A stretch of 35,670 nt of DNA from Solidesulfovibrio magneticus (GCA_002482565.1 DLGG01000143.1:56694-92363), one strand, 5' to 3'; positions 8,112 through 16,225 are shown, counted from the stretch's first letter. Notes: generated by a model not told the origin, from the letters alone. A program made the numbers and translations.

Positions 8112-8771
8112 GTGCGTGACCTCAATACCGCAAGACCCCTTGTCTCGGCTGTGTTTGCGGACAGTCGGGTTCCTTTGCGCGATCTGGCCGTCGGCCGGTG
8201 CGGCCATGCGGCCCGTCGTCGATCCCGGTCCCGGTTTTTTATCGTCGTCGCGGCGGTCCTGGCGACGCTGTTGTTGGTCGCGCCCCAGGCCTTTTGCGCC
8301 GCCAAGGCCGACACCAAAGCGTTCAACGCCTACTACGCCAGCCAAAGCGCCCGAATCTACGACCATTTGCTCAAGGTCACGGACTACTACGCCTCCCTGG
8401 CCAAGGACGGCAACGATGACCGCATCAAGGACGTTCTGGCTCTTCGCGCCTCGCTTTCGGCTTGCTGGGAACTTATTTTAAATGCCGGCGACATGGTCTA
8501 TGTTTATGACATGCTCGATCCCGGCTGTTCCTCGGCGGTCCATCAGCTCGGCGGCATGATCAAGACAGGGCTGGTGACCGTTGGCGGCAAGCTCGACAAG
8601 GAGCTGCAGTGGATGCGTCTGGTGGAAAAAAATGTTTCCGACCTGCCTATTGCCGTGCAACTGGGTCAAGCCTTCCGCGACATTGAAGCCATGGCCGCCT
8701 ATTTCCGCACCGCCGCTCCGACTTTCGAGCCGGCGGCAGCCGGCGAAACCCGGCAGTCGGTGAAGAAATAG
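8112..8771 (+). CDS. Putative exported protein of unknown function
   Basis: A 219-residue product if translation starts at GTG 8112. An in-frame GTG at 8151 is an alternative. An Arg-rich stretch (about 34-40) precedes a hydrophobic segment at about 41-58 that ends LVAPQAFCAAK, which reads as a signal peptide with an unusually long N-region or as a membrane anchor. The mature part is helical: YYASQSARIYDHLLKVTDYYASLAKD, a hydrophobic middle and an EKNVSDLPIAVQ segment. I do not recognise a family. It lies 44 bp after the Sel1-like gene and 9 bp before the SemiSWEET gene, probably in one transcript. Confidence 0.65.
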   Translation: MRDLNTARPLVSAVFADSRVPLRDLAVGRCGHAARRRSRSRFFIVVAAVLATLLLVAPQAFCAAKADTKAFNAYYASQSARIYDHLLKVTDYYASLAKDGNDDRIKDVLALRASLSACWELILNAGDMVYVYDMLDPGCSSAVHQLGGMIKTGLVTVGGKLDKELQWMRLVEKNVSDLPIAVQLGQAFRDIEAMAAYFRTAAPTFEPAAAGETRQSVKK

Positions 8772-8780
8772 GACGCCGCC

Positions 8781-9038
8781 ATGGCCGGATCGTTCGAGTG
8801 GGTGGGGTATCTCGCCGGTTTGTGCACCACCCTGGCTTTCGCGCCCCAGGTGGTCAAAACCCTGCGACGCCGTTCGGCTGTCGACATTTCGACCGGCATG
8901 TACGTGCTCATGTGCACCGGAACCGTATTGTGGCTGTTGCATGGCATCGACATCGGTTCCTGGCCCGTCATCGCGGCCAATGCGGTAACCCTTGGGTTGG
9001 TGGTCGCCATGCTCGTCATGGCGCTGCGATACAAATAA
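8781..9038 (+). CDS. SemiSWEET-type (MtN3/PQ-loop) small transporter
   Basis: An 85-residue protein with three transmembrane helices (about 5-25, 38-55, 60-80) and the PQ-loop signature FAPQVVKTLRRRSAVDISTGMYVL (about 20-43). This is the three-helix half-unit that dimerises to make a sugar or small-solute carrier in bacteria. Length matches the family. The substrate is not evident. It starts 9 bp after the upstream secreted-protein gene and ends 30 bp before a lipoprotein gene. The likely start is ATG 8781, with weak Shine-Dalgarno sequence (GGACG). Confidence 0.9.
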   Translation: MAGSFEWVGYLAGLCTTLAFAPQVVKTLRRRSAVDISTGMYVLMCTGTVLWLLHGIDIGSWPVIAANAVTLGLVVAMLVMALRYK

Positions 9039-9068
9039 CGCCGCGATGATCGCGGCCCGGAGGACGCC

Positions 9069-9347
9069 ATGCGCCGCCTGACGCTTCTTTTTTGCCTCGT
9101 GCTGGCCACCGTGCCGTTTGGCTGCGCCCACACCTATCAAGTCGAAACCATGGACCATAAGACGTTCTACGCTTCGCCGCCCTTGGTCATGGACACGGAA
9201 CGGGGCGTTTACTACATGTGGATCAACGGCAAGCGCCAGATCATTCCCATGGACCAGATCTACCGCATCGATTCCAGCGCTGAGATCTGCTACCAAAACG
9301 GCTTGACCGACACCTACACCTGTTACGACAACCTCTATTACTTCTAG
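9069..9347 (+). CDS. YgdI/YgdR-like small lipoprotein
   Basis: A 92-residue protein. The signal peptide ends in a lipobox (V-P-F-G-C, Cys at 19), so the mature lipoprotein has about 74 residues. It carries TMDHKTFYASPPLVMDTERGVYYMW and NGKRQIIPMDQIYRID, the pattern of the YgdI/YgdR (DUF903) family of small SH3-like lipoproteins, here with extra Tyr- and Cys-containing C-terminal residues (CYQNG and YTCYDNLYYF). Role unknown; envelope localisation is well supported. GGAGG precedes ATG 9069 by 5 bp. The next gene starts 11 bp downstream. Confidence 0.82.
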   Translation: MRRLTLLFCLVLATVPFGCAHTYQVETMDHKTFYASPPLVMDTERGVYYMWINGKRQIIPMDQIYRIDSSAEICYQNGLTDTYTCYDNLYYF

Positions 9348-9358
9348 CGGAAAAGCGA

Positions 9359-10348
9359 ATGGTTGGCGACGATCTGCCCGCACTGGCGCTGCGCCTGCTG
9401 GAGCGCCAGCCGCCGCCCGGGCCGGTGATCGCCCCGGAACTGCTGGCTCCGGGCACGCTGGCCGAGCTGATCGCCATTCTGGCACGGCCGGAAACCCCGG
9501 CCCATCCGGCGCTTCTGGCAAGCCTTGTCCTCAAATACGCCCATGCCTACGTCCACCCCGAACACTTGGGCGAGGACGTCTCCCTGGCCGACCTGACTGT
9601 GCTGGCCGGCCGTTTCGTGCGACGTCGCAGCGGTTCGGCCCTGCTGTCCGGACAACACGAGTTGCGCCGCCTGCTTCTCCATCACGGCTTTGCCTTGCAG
9701 ATGCTCCTCGACCTGCCCAAGACCGTGCATTTGCTCACCGCGCTTCTGGCCGCCAACCCCGATGCATCCGGCCGTTTTCTCGGTCTCGACTGCGGCGCGG
9801 GCACGGGCATTTTACTGCTTGGCACGTATCTGCTGGCCCGCCGGCACGGCGTCGCCGCGCCGACGCTGATGGGTTTCGAGGTGCAGCCCCAGGTGGCGGC
9901 CCGGGCCGACGGTTTGCTTTCGAGCCTTGGCGTCGGGCGGGTGCGCCGGGCCGACGCCACCCGGCCCGAGACCTATGCCGCCCTGCCGGAAGGTCCAGTG
10001 GCCTGCCTGGCCAACGAGACCCTGCCCTCGGCTGGTCGTCGGCTGTACAAGGAACCCTTTCCGGCCATCAGCGCGGCGCTTTTCGCGGCGCTTGGGCCAC
10101 GCTTATCGCGTACGGTTTTTTTGCCGGAAGCGGTATGGGCCTCGGACCGGCCCGGTCGGGAGTGGTTGCGGCTCGCCCCGGAAAACGCCTTTGTCGGCGA
10201 CGCGCGCGGCCTGGCCAAACCCCTGCGCCTGGCCTTCATGCGCGATGTGGAGCTGGCCGGACAGCGTGTGCCGGTGGAGCGTGTCGGGGAAGGGCTGGCC
10301 TGGCTCGTGGCCGAACCGTGGCGCGAAGCGCTTTGCCGGCGCTGGTAG
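9359..10348 (+). CDS. Probable SAM-dependent methyltransferase
   Basis: A 329-residue soluble protein. A helical N-terminal region (1-135) is followed by a Rossmann-like methyltransferase core: LGLDCGAGTGILLLGTYLLA (about 140-159) is a good motif I, MGFEVQP is the acidic strand-2 end, and VRRADATRP fits the motif after strand 3. The substrate is not apparent. C-terminal residues AFVGDARGLAKPLRL and GLAWLVAEPW resemble a substrate-domain tail. It ends the plus-strand cluster and is convergent with the GNAT gene, with 144 bp in between and no clear terminator. Confidence 0.7.
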   Translation: MVGDDLPALALRLLERQPPPGPVIAPELLAPGTLAELIAILARPETPAHPALLASLVLKYAHAYVHPEHLGEDVSLADLTVLAGRFVRRRSGSALLSGQHELRRLLLHHGFALQMLLDLPKTVHLLTALLAANPDASGRFLGLDCGAGTGILLLGTYLLARRHGVAAPTLMGFEVQPQVAARADGLLSSLGVGRVRRADATRPETYAALPEGPVACLANETLPSAGRRLYKEPFPAISAALFAALGPRLSRTVFLPEAVWASDRPGREWLRLAPENAFVGDARGLAKPLRLAFMRDVELAGQRVPVERVGEGLAWLVAEPWREALCRRW

Positions 10349-10492
10349 CGGTGGAGCCAGGGCCGGGCATCGGCTGGGAATGAGAGACAGGGGCTTGGCG
10401 GGCGGGCGCCATGTGCAAGCCTGCGTCACCAACAAACAGTCGGCCCACGCTTCTTAGGAAGCGCCGCCGCCACAGGGGTGAAGCGGGGAGGG

Positions 10493-10987
10493 CTAAAGCG
10501 TGAGCTCGTAGTACCGGGCGTCCTCGAAAGGATTGTCGCAGTACGGCCCGATCTGCTCAAACCCGAGCTTGCGATAGAGGGCGTTGGCGGCGGTCATGGA
10601 TTTGAGGGTGTCGAGGCGCATGACCCGGTAACCGCGTTTCCTCGCGCCGGCCAAGGCCGCTTCGGCCAAGCCTCGACCCAGACCGTGCCCGGCGTGGTCG
10701 GGTCGAACGTAGAGCCGCTTCATTTCACACACCCTGTCTTCCAGGGGCCGAAGCCCCACGCAGCCGGCCGGCAGGCCATTGACCCAGGCCAGCCACAGGC
10801 CGCCGCCAGGCACGCCGTAGCGCCCGGGCAGGCCGGCCAATTCCTCGTCGAAATTCTGGAAGCACAGAGAAAAGCCCAGGCCCTTGGCGTATTCTTCGAA
10901 CAGGATGCGCACCACGGCCATGTCCGTGGCCGGCGCGATGCCCGAGGCCTGCCGCAACGAATCCAGAGAGGGGCGGGGCTGCATCAT
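10493..10987 (-). CDS. GNAT family N-acetyltransferase
   Basis: A 164-residue protein starting at the first of two adjacent ATGs (10,987), which follow a GGAAGAA Shine-Dalgarno sequence. An open frame extends further upstream, but those codons look non-coding. The acetyl-CoA binding motif is visible: EMKRLYVRPDHAGHGLGRGLAEAALAGARKRG, followed by RLDTLKSMTAANALYRKLGFEQIGPY (the conserved A-x-x-L-Y-x-K-x-G-F). The N-terminal half carries VRILFEEYAKGLG and LAWVNGLPAGCVGLRPL. Substrate unknown; the C-terminus FEDARYYELTL resembles small-molecule amino-group acetylases. An AT-rich candidate promoter lies 150-235 bp upstream. Confidence 0.9.
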   Translation of the reverse strand: MMQPRPSLDSLRQASGIAPATDMAVVRILFEEYAKGLGFSLCFQNFDEELAGLPGRYGVPGGGLWLAWVNGLPAGCVGLRPLEDRVCEMKRLYVRPDHAGHGLGRGLAEAALAGARKRGYRVMRLDTLKSMTAANALYRKLGFEQIGPYCDNPFEDARYYELTL

Positions 10988-11144
10988 GATGTTCTTCCGG
11001 GGACGTGTTCTGTCATGTGGTAGTCTGGCGCTCCGAGGCCAGCTCACGGTCATTTTTCGCTCCCGTACACGACGAGCCTCCGTTGGCACGGGAAGCTTGG
11101 GCAACGAGTCGGCTGTTTCCTTGCCTCGTGTCGCGTCCACGCAA

Positions 11145-11222
11145 AGCGCATAGGATTTTTTGCGAGAAAGATTGTAAAATCATAAGGTTTATTAAAAAAA
11201 ACGTATTTTTAAAGGACGCTAC
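11145..11222 (-). promoter_or_regulatory. AT-rich segment upstream of GNAT, possible promoter
   Basis: About 78 bp is strongly AT-rich in an otherwise about 65-70% GC window, with T8 and A-runs. On the minus strand it holds TACAAT (11,171-11,176 on plus) and TATGAT, both -10-like, but no good -35. It may drive the GNAT gene, 160-180 bp downstream, or mark the end of the hypB transcript. Confidence 0.3.
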
Positions 11223-11223
11223 A

Positions 11224-11886
11224 CTAGGCAAGCTTTTTTTTGGCCGCCCGATGGGAGCGCAGCCAGTCGTACCAGGCGGCCATACCCTCGCCGGTGCGGG
11301 CCGAGACCGGGAACAGGCTGATGTCGGCGTTGAGCGTCCGGGCATGGCGGGAGGCGTTTTCCAGATTGAAGTCCACGTAGGGCAGCAGATCGATCTTATT
11401 GAGCAACGTGGCTGCCGAAATATGGAACATCAGCGGATACTTCTCGGGTTTGTCGTCGCCCTCGGTGACGCTTAGAAGCGTGACCTTGAAATCCTCGCCC
11501 ACGTCGAACTCGGCCGGACAGACAAGGTTGCCGACGTTTTCGATAAACAGGATGTCCAGGCCGTCGAGGTCGAGGCTGGCAAGGGCGGCGCGCACCTGGG
11601 AGGCGGTCAGGTGGCAGCCGCCTTCGGTGTTGATCTGCACGGCCTGGGCGCCGGTTGCGGCCACGCGGCGAGCGTCGTTGTCGGTTTGCAGATCGCCTTC
11701 GATGACGGCCATGCGCAACTCATCGCGCAGATCGGTGAGGGTACGTTCCAGGATGGTGGTCTTGCCCGCGCCGGGGGAACTCATGAGATTAAGCACCAGG
11801 ATGCCCTTTTGGGCGAAGAAGTCTTTGAGCTCGGAGGCTTCGTTGGCGTTGGCTTCGAGGATGTTGCGCACCACGGGAATCTGCAT
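11224..11886 (-). CDS. hypB: Hydrogenase nickel incorporation GTPase HypB
   Basis: A 220-residue SIMIBI-class GTPase. It delivers Ni2+ to the large subunit of [NiFe]-hydrogenase with HypA. P-loop S-P-G-A-G-K-T is at residues 37-43, followed by IEGDLQTDNDARR, the switch/metal region NTEGGCHLTASQV, LFIENVGNLVCPAEFDVGE and the G4/G5-like LLNKIDLLPYVDF. The N-terminus lacks both the CxxCGC motif of E. coli HypB and a His-rich stretch, so only the GTPase-domain metal site remains. It starts 12 bp after hypA, with GGAG upstream. Remaining hyp genes and the hydrogenase structural genes are not in the window. Confidence 0.97.
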   Translation of the reverse strand: MQIPVVRNILEANANEASELKDFFAQKGILVLNLMSSPGAGKTTILERTLTDLRDELRMAVIEGDLQTDNDARRVAATGAQAVQINTEGGCHLTASQVRAALASLDLDGLDILFIENVGNLVCPAEFDVGEDFKVTLLSVTEGDDKPEKYPLMFHISAATLLNKIDLLPYVDFNLENASRHARTLNADISLFPVSARTGEGMAAWYDWLRSHRAAKKKLA

Positions 11887-11898
11887 GGCCGGTCTCCG

Positions 11899-12252
11899 CT
11901 ATTCGAGTTCGAGGTATTCGATATAGAGTTCGCGCCCGGACACCACCGTGTGGCCGAGTTCCTGGCCGCAGCCCGGACAGGGGGCGAAAGCGGCGGTGGG
12001 CGGATCGGGGGTGAACTCCCGGCTGCAGTCGCGGCAGCGCAGCAGCACGGGGGTTTCTTCCATGACCAGGGCCGCGCCGGCCAGCCGCGAATCGGCGGTC
12101 AGGACTTCGAAGGCCATGGACAGGGCTTCGGGCACCACCGAGGACAGGCGTCCGTGGCGAACCTTGACGGTAATGAGCTTTTCCTTGCCGTGCTTGGCCA
12201 TCTCGTCTTCGATGAGGGCCAGCAGGCTTTGGGCGATGGAGAGTTCGTGCAT
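11899..12252 (-). CDS. hypA: Hydrogenase maturation nickel chaperone HypA
   Basis: A 117-residue protein starting at the invariant MHELS, whose His2 and N-terminus bind Ni2+ in the family. The structural zinc site is formed by C73-x-x-C76 and C92-x-x-C95 (CRDC and CPGC). Further hallmarks are VKVRHGRLSSVVPEALSMAFEVL and the C-terminal GRELYIEYLELE. I took 12,252 as the start rather than seven codons upstream because of MHELS. It works with HypB, which follows after 12 bp. The DUF554 gene ends 60 bp upstream. Confidence 0.97.
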   Translation of the reverse strand: MHELSIAQSLLALIEDEMAKHGKEKLITVKVRHGRLSSVVPEALSMAFEVLTADSRLAGAALVMEETPVLLRCRDCSREFTPDPPTAAFAPCPGCGQELGHTVVSGRELYIEYLELE

Positions 12253-12312
12253 GGCCGGTCCCTGGTACGGCAAAAGGGCGGCCGCGTAAAGGAATCCCGG
12301 GCGGTTGGGCGG

Positions 12313-12999
12313 CTAATCGACGAAGAAGGGGGCCAGGGCGGCGGCAAGGAACATGGCCGGGAGCAGATTGAAGACCTTGATTTTTAAAATCCCGAGCATG
12401 TTGATGCCGATGCCGACGATGAGCAGGCCGCCCACGGCCGACAGCTGGGTGAGGCGGGCCGGGGTGAAAAAGTCCTGGGCCGCGCCGGCGGTGACGGTCA
12501 TGGCGGTTTCGTAGGCGGCCACGGGCAAAAACGACAGGGCCACGCCGGCCCCGTAGGTGGTGGCCAGGATCATGGCGATGCAGCCGTCGAGGATGGATTT
12601 GGTGAACAGCAGGGTATGGTCGCCGCGCAGGGCTTCGTCAAAGGAGCCGAGCACGGCCATGGTGCCGGAGCAGAAGATGACCGAGGCGGTGACCAGGCCG
12701 TCGGTGAAAAGGGCGTTGTCCGAGCGCAGCAGGGCTTTGACCTTGTCGCCGGCACGGGCGAACTGGCGTTCGATGTCGATGGCTTCGCCGATGACAGCGC
12801 CGACGAGCATGGAGACAACCAGGAGGATGGGCGAGGTCATGGTCATGGCCATCTTGACGCCGATGGCGAAGACGGAAAGCCCCAGGGCGTGAAACATGAT
12901 GGTGCGGATGCGGTCGGGGAACCGGCCGTGCAGCGTGAGGCCAAGCAGGGCGCCGACGATGATGGCCGCGCCGTTGACGAGAGGACCGATAGGGATCAT
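12313..12999 (-). CDS. DUF554 membrane protein (YdfK-type)
   Basis: A 228-residue polytopic membrane protein of the DUF554 family, with about six to seven hydrophobic segments. The start MIPIGPLVNGAAIIVGALLG and the internal VGAVIGEAIDIERQF, FCSGTMAVLGSFDEALRGDHTLLFTKSILDG and ATTYGAGVALSFLPV are typical. The family is widespread and uncharacterised, presumably a small-solute or ion transporter. AAGGAGCC sits just before the ATG. It lies 60 bp upstream of hypA on the same strand and might share its transcript, but a functional link to hydrogenase maturation is only proximity. Confidence 0.9.
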   Translation of the reverse strand: MIPIGPLVNGAAIIVGALLGLTLHGRFPDRIRTIMFHALGLSVFAIGVKMAMTMTSPILLVVSMLVGAVIGEAIDIERQFARAGDKVKALLRSDNALFTDGLVTASVIFCSGTMAVLGSFDEALRGDHTLLFTKSILDGCIAMILATTYGAGVALSFLPVAAYETAMTVTAGAAQDFFTPARLTQLSAVGGLLIVGIGINMLGILKIKVFNLLPAMFLAAALAPFFVD

Positions 13000-13085
13000 G
13001 GCGGCTCCTTATGCTCGTGGCCGGGGAAAAGGGGCTATCAGGTCAGGCAGCGGGACACAAGGGGTAGGGTGGCCGCCTACCAACG

Positions 13086-13118
13086 AAAACAGGCCCCAGG
13101 GGTGCCCCTGAAGCCTGT
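13086..13118 (-). terminator. Rho-independent terminator after tRNA-Leu
   Basis: On the minus strand ACAGGC pairs with GCCTGT (13,113-13,118 and 13,089-13,094 on plus), enclosing CAGGGG/CCCCTG with a two-base centre, and is followed by TTTT. It lies 7 bp past the tRNA 3' CCA. Confidence 0.85.
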
Positions 13119-13124
13119 CAAATT

Positions 13125-13211
13125 TGGTACCGGGAGCGAGACTCGAACTCGCAAGACCTTGCGGCCGGTGGATTTTGAGTCCACTGCGTCTACCAATTCC
13201 GCCATCCCGGC
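13125..13211 (-). tRNA. tRNA-Leu (anticodon CAA)
   Basis: An 87-nt class II tRNA with long variable arm. The acceptor stem is GCCGGGA/TCCCGGT, with the discriminator A and an encoded CCA at 13,125-13,127. The anticodon stem GTGGA/TCCAC holds loop CTCAAAA, giving anticodon CAA for UUG codons. The D-arm (GGCGGAATTGGTAGACGC) and T-loop (GTTCGAGTC) are standard. A terminator follows at once, so it is a single-gene transcript. Confidence 0.97.
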
Positions 13212-13287
13212 ATGAACGGCGATTTCTACGCGGACTCGGCCTCGGCGTCAAGAGGTTGTGCCCCTGGCGCTTGGCCTAGCCGCGAAG

Positions 13288-14409
13288 CTATTCGCTCTCG
13301 GGGTAGAGCGACTCCATTTCGGCCCGGTAGGCGGCGAAGCGGCCTTCCCGGATGGCCTGCCTGGCCCGCTCCATCATGATGGAGAAAAAAGTCAGGTTAT
13401 GGAGCGTGTTGAGCCGGTAGGACAAGAGCTCCTTGGCGATGTAGAGATGGCGCAGATAGGCCCGGGAAAAGGTGCGGCAGGCGTAGCAGGGGCAGGTGGG
13501 GTCCAGGGCCGAGTCGTCCTCGCGGTATTCGGCCCGCTTGATGTTGACCTTGCCCTGGAAGGTGAAAAGCGTGCCGTTTCGGGCATTTCGGGTCGGCAGC
13601 ACACAGTCGAACATGTCGATGCCGGCGGCCATGCCGGCCAGCAGGTCGCGCGGCGCGCCAACGCCCATGAGATAGCGCGGCCGGTCGGCCGGGAGCAGGG
13701 GGGCGGCGTCGCCCAGGATGTCATACATCTCGGCCCGGCTCTCGCCCACGGACAGTCCGCCCAGGGCATAGCCGTCAAAACCCACCTCGATGATCTGCTC
13801 GGCGCTTTGGGCGCGCAAATCCTTGAAAAAACCGCCCTGGACAATGCCGAACATGAGCTGGCCCCGGTCCCCGGCCGGGTGGGCCTGCCGGCAGCGCCTG
13901 GCCCAGCGGGTGGTCAGGCCCAGGGATTTCTCGGTGTAAGCCCGGTCCGCGCCGTAGGGCACGCACTCGTCGAGGACCATCATGATGTCCGAGCCGAGGT
14001 TTCGCTGGATGGAGACGACTTTTTCCGGCGAAAAGAGGTGCTTGGAGCCGTCGATATGGGAGGCGAAGGTGACGCCTTCCTCGGTGATGCGGCGCAGGCC
14101 CGACAGGCTGAAGACTTGAAATCCGCCGGAATCGGTGAGAATGGGGCCGTCCCAGCCCATGAAGCGGTGCAGGCCGCCGAGCTTGGCCACCAGTTCGTCG
14201 CCGGGGCGCAGGTAGAGGTGATAGGTGTTGCCCAGGATGATCCGGGCTTTTATATCCTGCAGATCGGTGGGGCACAGGCTTTTGACCGTGCCCTGGGTGC
14301 CCACGGGCATGAAGACGGGGGTTTCGATCTCGCCGTGGGCCGTGGTCAGTCGGCCGGTGCGGGCGCTGCCGTCGCCGGAGCCGAGGGTGAAAGTTCCTGG
14401 TGCGTTCAT
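13288..14409 (-). CDS. tgt: Queuine tRNA-ribosyltransferase (TGT)
   Basis: A 373-residue enzyme. It exchanges the wobble guanine of GUN-anticodon tRNAs for preQ1. Hallmarks are MPVGTQGTVKSL, ILGNTYHLYLRPG, the base-binding LTDSGGFQVFSL, the nucleophile region IDMFDCVLPTRNARNGTLFTF and the zinc site C-P-C-Y-A-C plus H in the YLRHLYIAKE helix. Start set at ATG 14,409 (MNAPGTF). The reading frame continues further to a TTG, but those residues are not family-like. Divergent from adenine deaminase with a 79-bp gap. No other queuosine genes are in the window. Confidence 0.97.
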   Translation of the reverse strand: MNAPGTFTLGSGDGSARTGRLTTAHGEIETPVFMPVGTQGTVKSLCPTDLQDIKARIILGNTYHLYLRPGDELVAKLGGLHRFMGWDGPILTDSGGFQVFSLSGLRRITEEGVTFASHIDGSKHLFSPEKVVSIQRNLGSDIMMVLDECVPYGADRAYTEKSLGLTTRWARRCRQAHPAGDRGQLMFGIVQGGFFKDLRAQSAEQIIEVGFDGYALGGLSVGESRAEMYDILGDAAPLLPADRPRYLMGVGAPRDLLAGMAAGIDMFDCVLPTRNARNGTLFTFQGKVNIKRAEYREDDSALDPTCPCYACRTFSRAYLRHLYIAKELLSYRLNTLHNLTFFSIMMERARQAIREGRFAAYRAEMESLYPESE

Positions 14410-14488
14410 GGGCCGTGCTATAGGGAAAAATCGGGCCTGATTCAAGGCCAAAACTTCAAGTTATACTTTAGCTATAAAAGGAGAGGCC
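14410..14488 (+). promoter_or_regulatory. Divergent promoter region between tgt and ade
   Basis: This 79-bp gap is AT-rich at its right end. TATACT (14,462-14,467) is a good plus-strand -10, but the -35 at the proper spacing is poor. AAAGGAGAGG gives a strong ribosome binding site 4-8 bp before the ade ATG. The tgt side has TATAG (minus-strand, near 14,420) but no good Shine-Dalgarno sequence. Confidence 0.35.
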
Positions 14489-16225
14489 ATGTCCGCGAAC
14501 GAAAGCCTTGAAATCTTGGGCCGGCGGCTGGCCGTGGCCCGGGGTGAAGCCCCGGCCGATCTGGTCATCAAAAACACCCGGCTGGTCAACGTGCTGTCCG
14601 GCGAAATCCACGAGGCCGACGTGGCCGTGGCCGAAGGCGTGTTCGTCGGCTTTGCCGGCGGCGATGCCGAGCAGGTCATCGACGCCGACGGCGCGTACCT
14701 GTGCCCGGGATTCATCGACGGCCACATCCACATCGAATCGACCTTGCTGTCGCCGCCGGTCTTTGCCCGGGCCGTGGCCCCCCACGGCACCTGCGCCGTC
14801 ATTTCCGATCCCCACGAGATCGCCAACGTGCTGGGGTTGCCCGGCATAGAATACATGCTGGCCTGCAGCCAGGACCTGCCCGTGACCTGCTATTTCATGG
14901 CCCCGTCCTGCGTGCCGGCAACGAGCATGGCCACCTCCGGGGCGCGCCTGGGGGCCATGGACGTGGCCGCCTTGCTGGCCCGCCACCCGGAACGCATCCT
15001 GGGGCTGGCCGAGGTTATGAATTTTCCGGGCGTGGTGGCCGGCGACGAAAGCATGCTGCGAAAACTCTTGGCCGCCAAGGGGCGCGTCATCGACGGTCAC
15101 GCCCCGGGCCTGACCGGCCGGGCGCTCGACGCCTACGCCACGGCCGGGCCGCAGTCCGACCACGAATGCACGGAATTTACGGAAGCCCGGGAAAAGCTGC
15201 GCCGGGGGCTGACCATCATGATCCGCCAGGGCAGCACCGAAAAAAACCTCGATACCTTGATCGATCTTGTTGCCGCCGACAATTGGACCCAGTTTTGCCT
15301 GGTCAGCGACGACCGCGACCCGACCGATCTCAGCCGGGAAGGGCACATGAACGCGCTGGTGCGCCAGGCCGTGGCCCGGGGCGTGCCGCCGGTGCGGGCC
15401 GTGGCCATGGCCAGCCTCAACACCGCCCGCTATTTCGGCCTGCGCCGCCGGGGCGCTGTGGCACCGGGCTACCGGGCCGACGCCGTGCTGGTGGAGGATT
15501 TGGCGTCCTTTGCCATCCGCGAGGTGGTGCTTGACGGCAAGCGCCTTTCCGACTGGGAATTCGCTGACCGGTCGTGTCTGACCCCGCCCCGGGCCATGCG
15601 CGTGGGCGGCGAGGTGTCCGAGGCCCGGCTGGCCGTGCCGGCGACTTCTCAGCGGATGCGAGTGATCGGCGTCATCCCGGGTCAGATCGTCACCGAAAAC
15701 CTGGACATGGCCCCCACGGTGCGCGACGGCCTGGCCGTGGCCGATGCCGGGCGCGATCTGGCCAAGCTCGCCGTCATCGAACGCCACAAGGCCACCGGCA
15801 ATCTGGCGCTGGGGTTCGTCAAGGGCCTGGGTCTCAAGAACGGAGCCATCGCCGGCACGGTGGCCCACGACGCCCACAATCTCATCGTAGCCGGAACCAA
15901 CGACGCGGATATGGTGCTCGCCGCGCGCACGCTCATGGTTTCCGGCGGCGGCTTCGCCGTGGTCAGCGGCGGCCAAGTGCTGGCCCAGCTGCGTCTGCCT
16001 GTGGCCGGGCTCATGAGCGACGCGCCCCTGGAGGTGATTCTGGACGGACTGGCCAAACTCGACGCCGCCTTCCGACAGGTGGCGCAGCTTCCAGCCAAGG
16101 TCGAGGCCCATCCGTTCATGACCATGTCCTTTTTGTCGCTGGAGGTGATCCCGAGCCTCAAGCTCACGGACAAGGGCTTGGTGGATGTGACGGCGTTTGC
16201 GCCTGTGCCGCTTTTTATCGTGTAG
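14489..16225 (+). CDS. ade: Adenine deaminase
   Basis: A 578-residue member of the Ade branch of the amidohydrolase superfamily, which converts adenine to hypoxanthine and ammonia for purine salvage. The metal site GFIDGHIHIEST is at about residues 74-85. Other blocks are VISDPHEIANVLG, NFPGVVAGDESML, IDGHAPGLTGRALDAYATAGPQSDHECTEF, CLVSDDRDPTDLSREGHMNALVRQAV and the C-terminal VGTNDADMV-like AGTNDADMVLAARTL. ADEs are normally about 560-600 residues, so this is full length. AAAGGAG precedes the ATG. It is apparently monocistronic and followed by the long region without genes. Confidence 0.95.
   Translation: MSANESLEILGRRLAVARGEAPADLVIKNTRLVNVLSGEIHEADVAVAEGVFVGFAGGDAEQVIDADGAYLCPGFIDGHIHIESTLLSPPVFARAVAPHGTCAVISDPHEIANVLGLPGIEYMLACSQDLPVTCYFMAPSCVPATSMATSGARLGAMDVAALLARHPERILGLAEVMNFPGVVAGDESMLRKLLAAKGRVIDGHAPGLTGRALDAYATAGPQSDHECTEFTEAREKLRRGLTIMIRQGSTEKNLDTLIDLVAADNWTQFCLVSDDRDPTDLSREGHMNALVRQAVARGVPPVRAVAMASLNTARYFGLRRRGAVAPGYRADAVLVEDLASFAIREVVLDGKRLSDWEFADRSCLTPPRAMRVGGEVSEARLAVPATSQRMRVIGVIPGQIVTENLDMAPTVRDGLAVADAGRDLAKLAVIERHKATGNLALGFVKGLGLKNGAIAGTVAHDAHNLIVAGTNDADMVLAARTLMVSGGGFAVVSGGQVLAQLRLPVAGLMSDAPLEVILDGLAKLDAAFRQVAQLPAKVEAHPFMTMSFLSLEVIPSLKLTDKGLVDVTAFAPVPLFIV

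Noticed and set aside
12616..13215. Long plus frame opposite DUF554 and the tRNA
   Set aside because: It reads His/Asp/Gly-rich residues typical of the antisense of a GC3-rich gene, and it runs through a tRNA.
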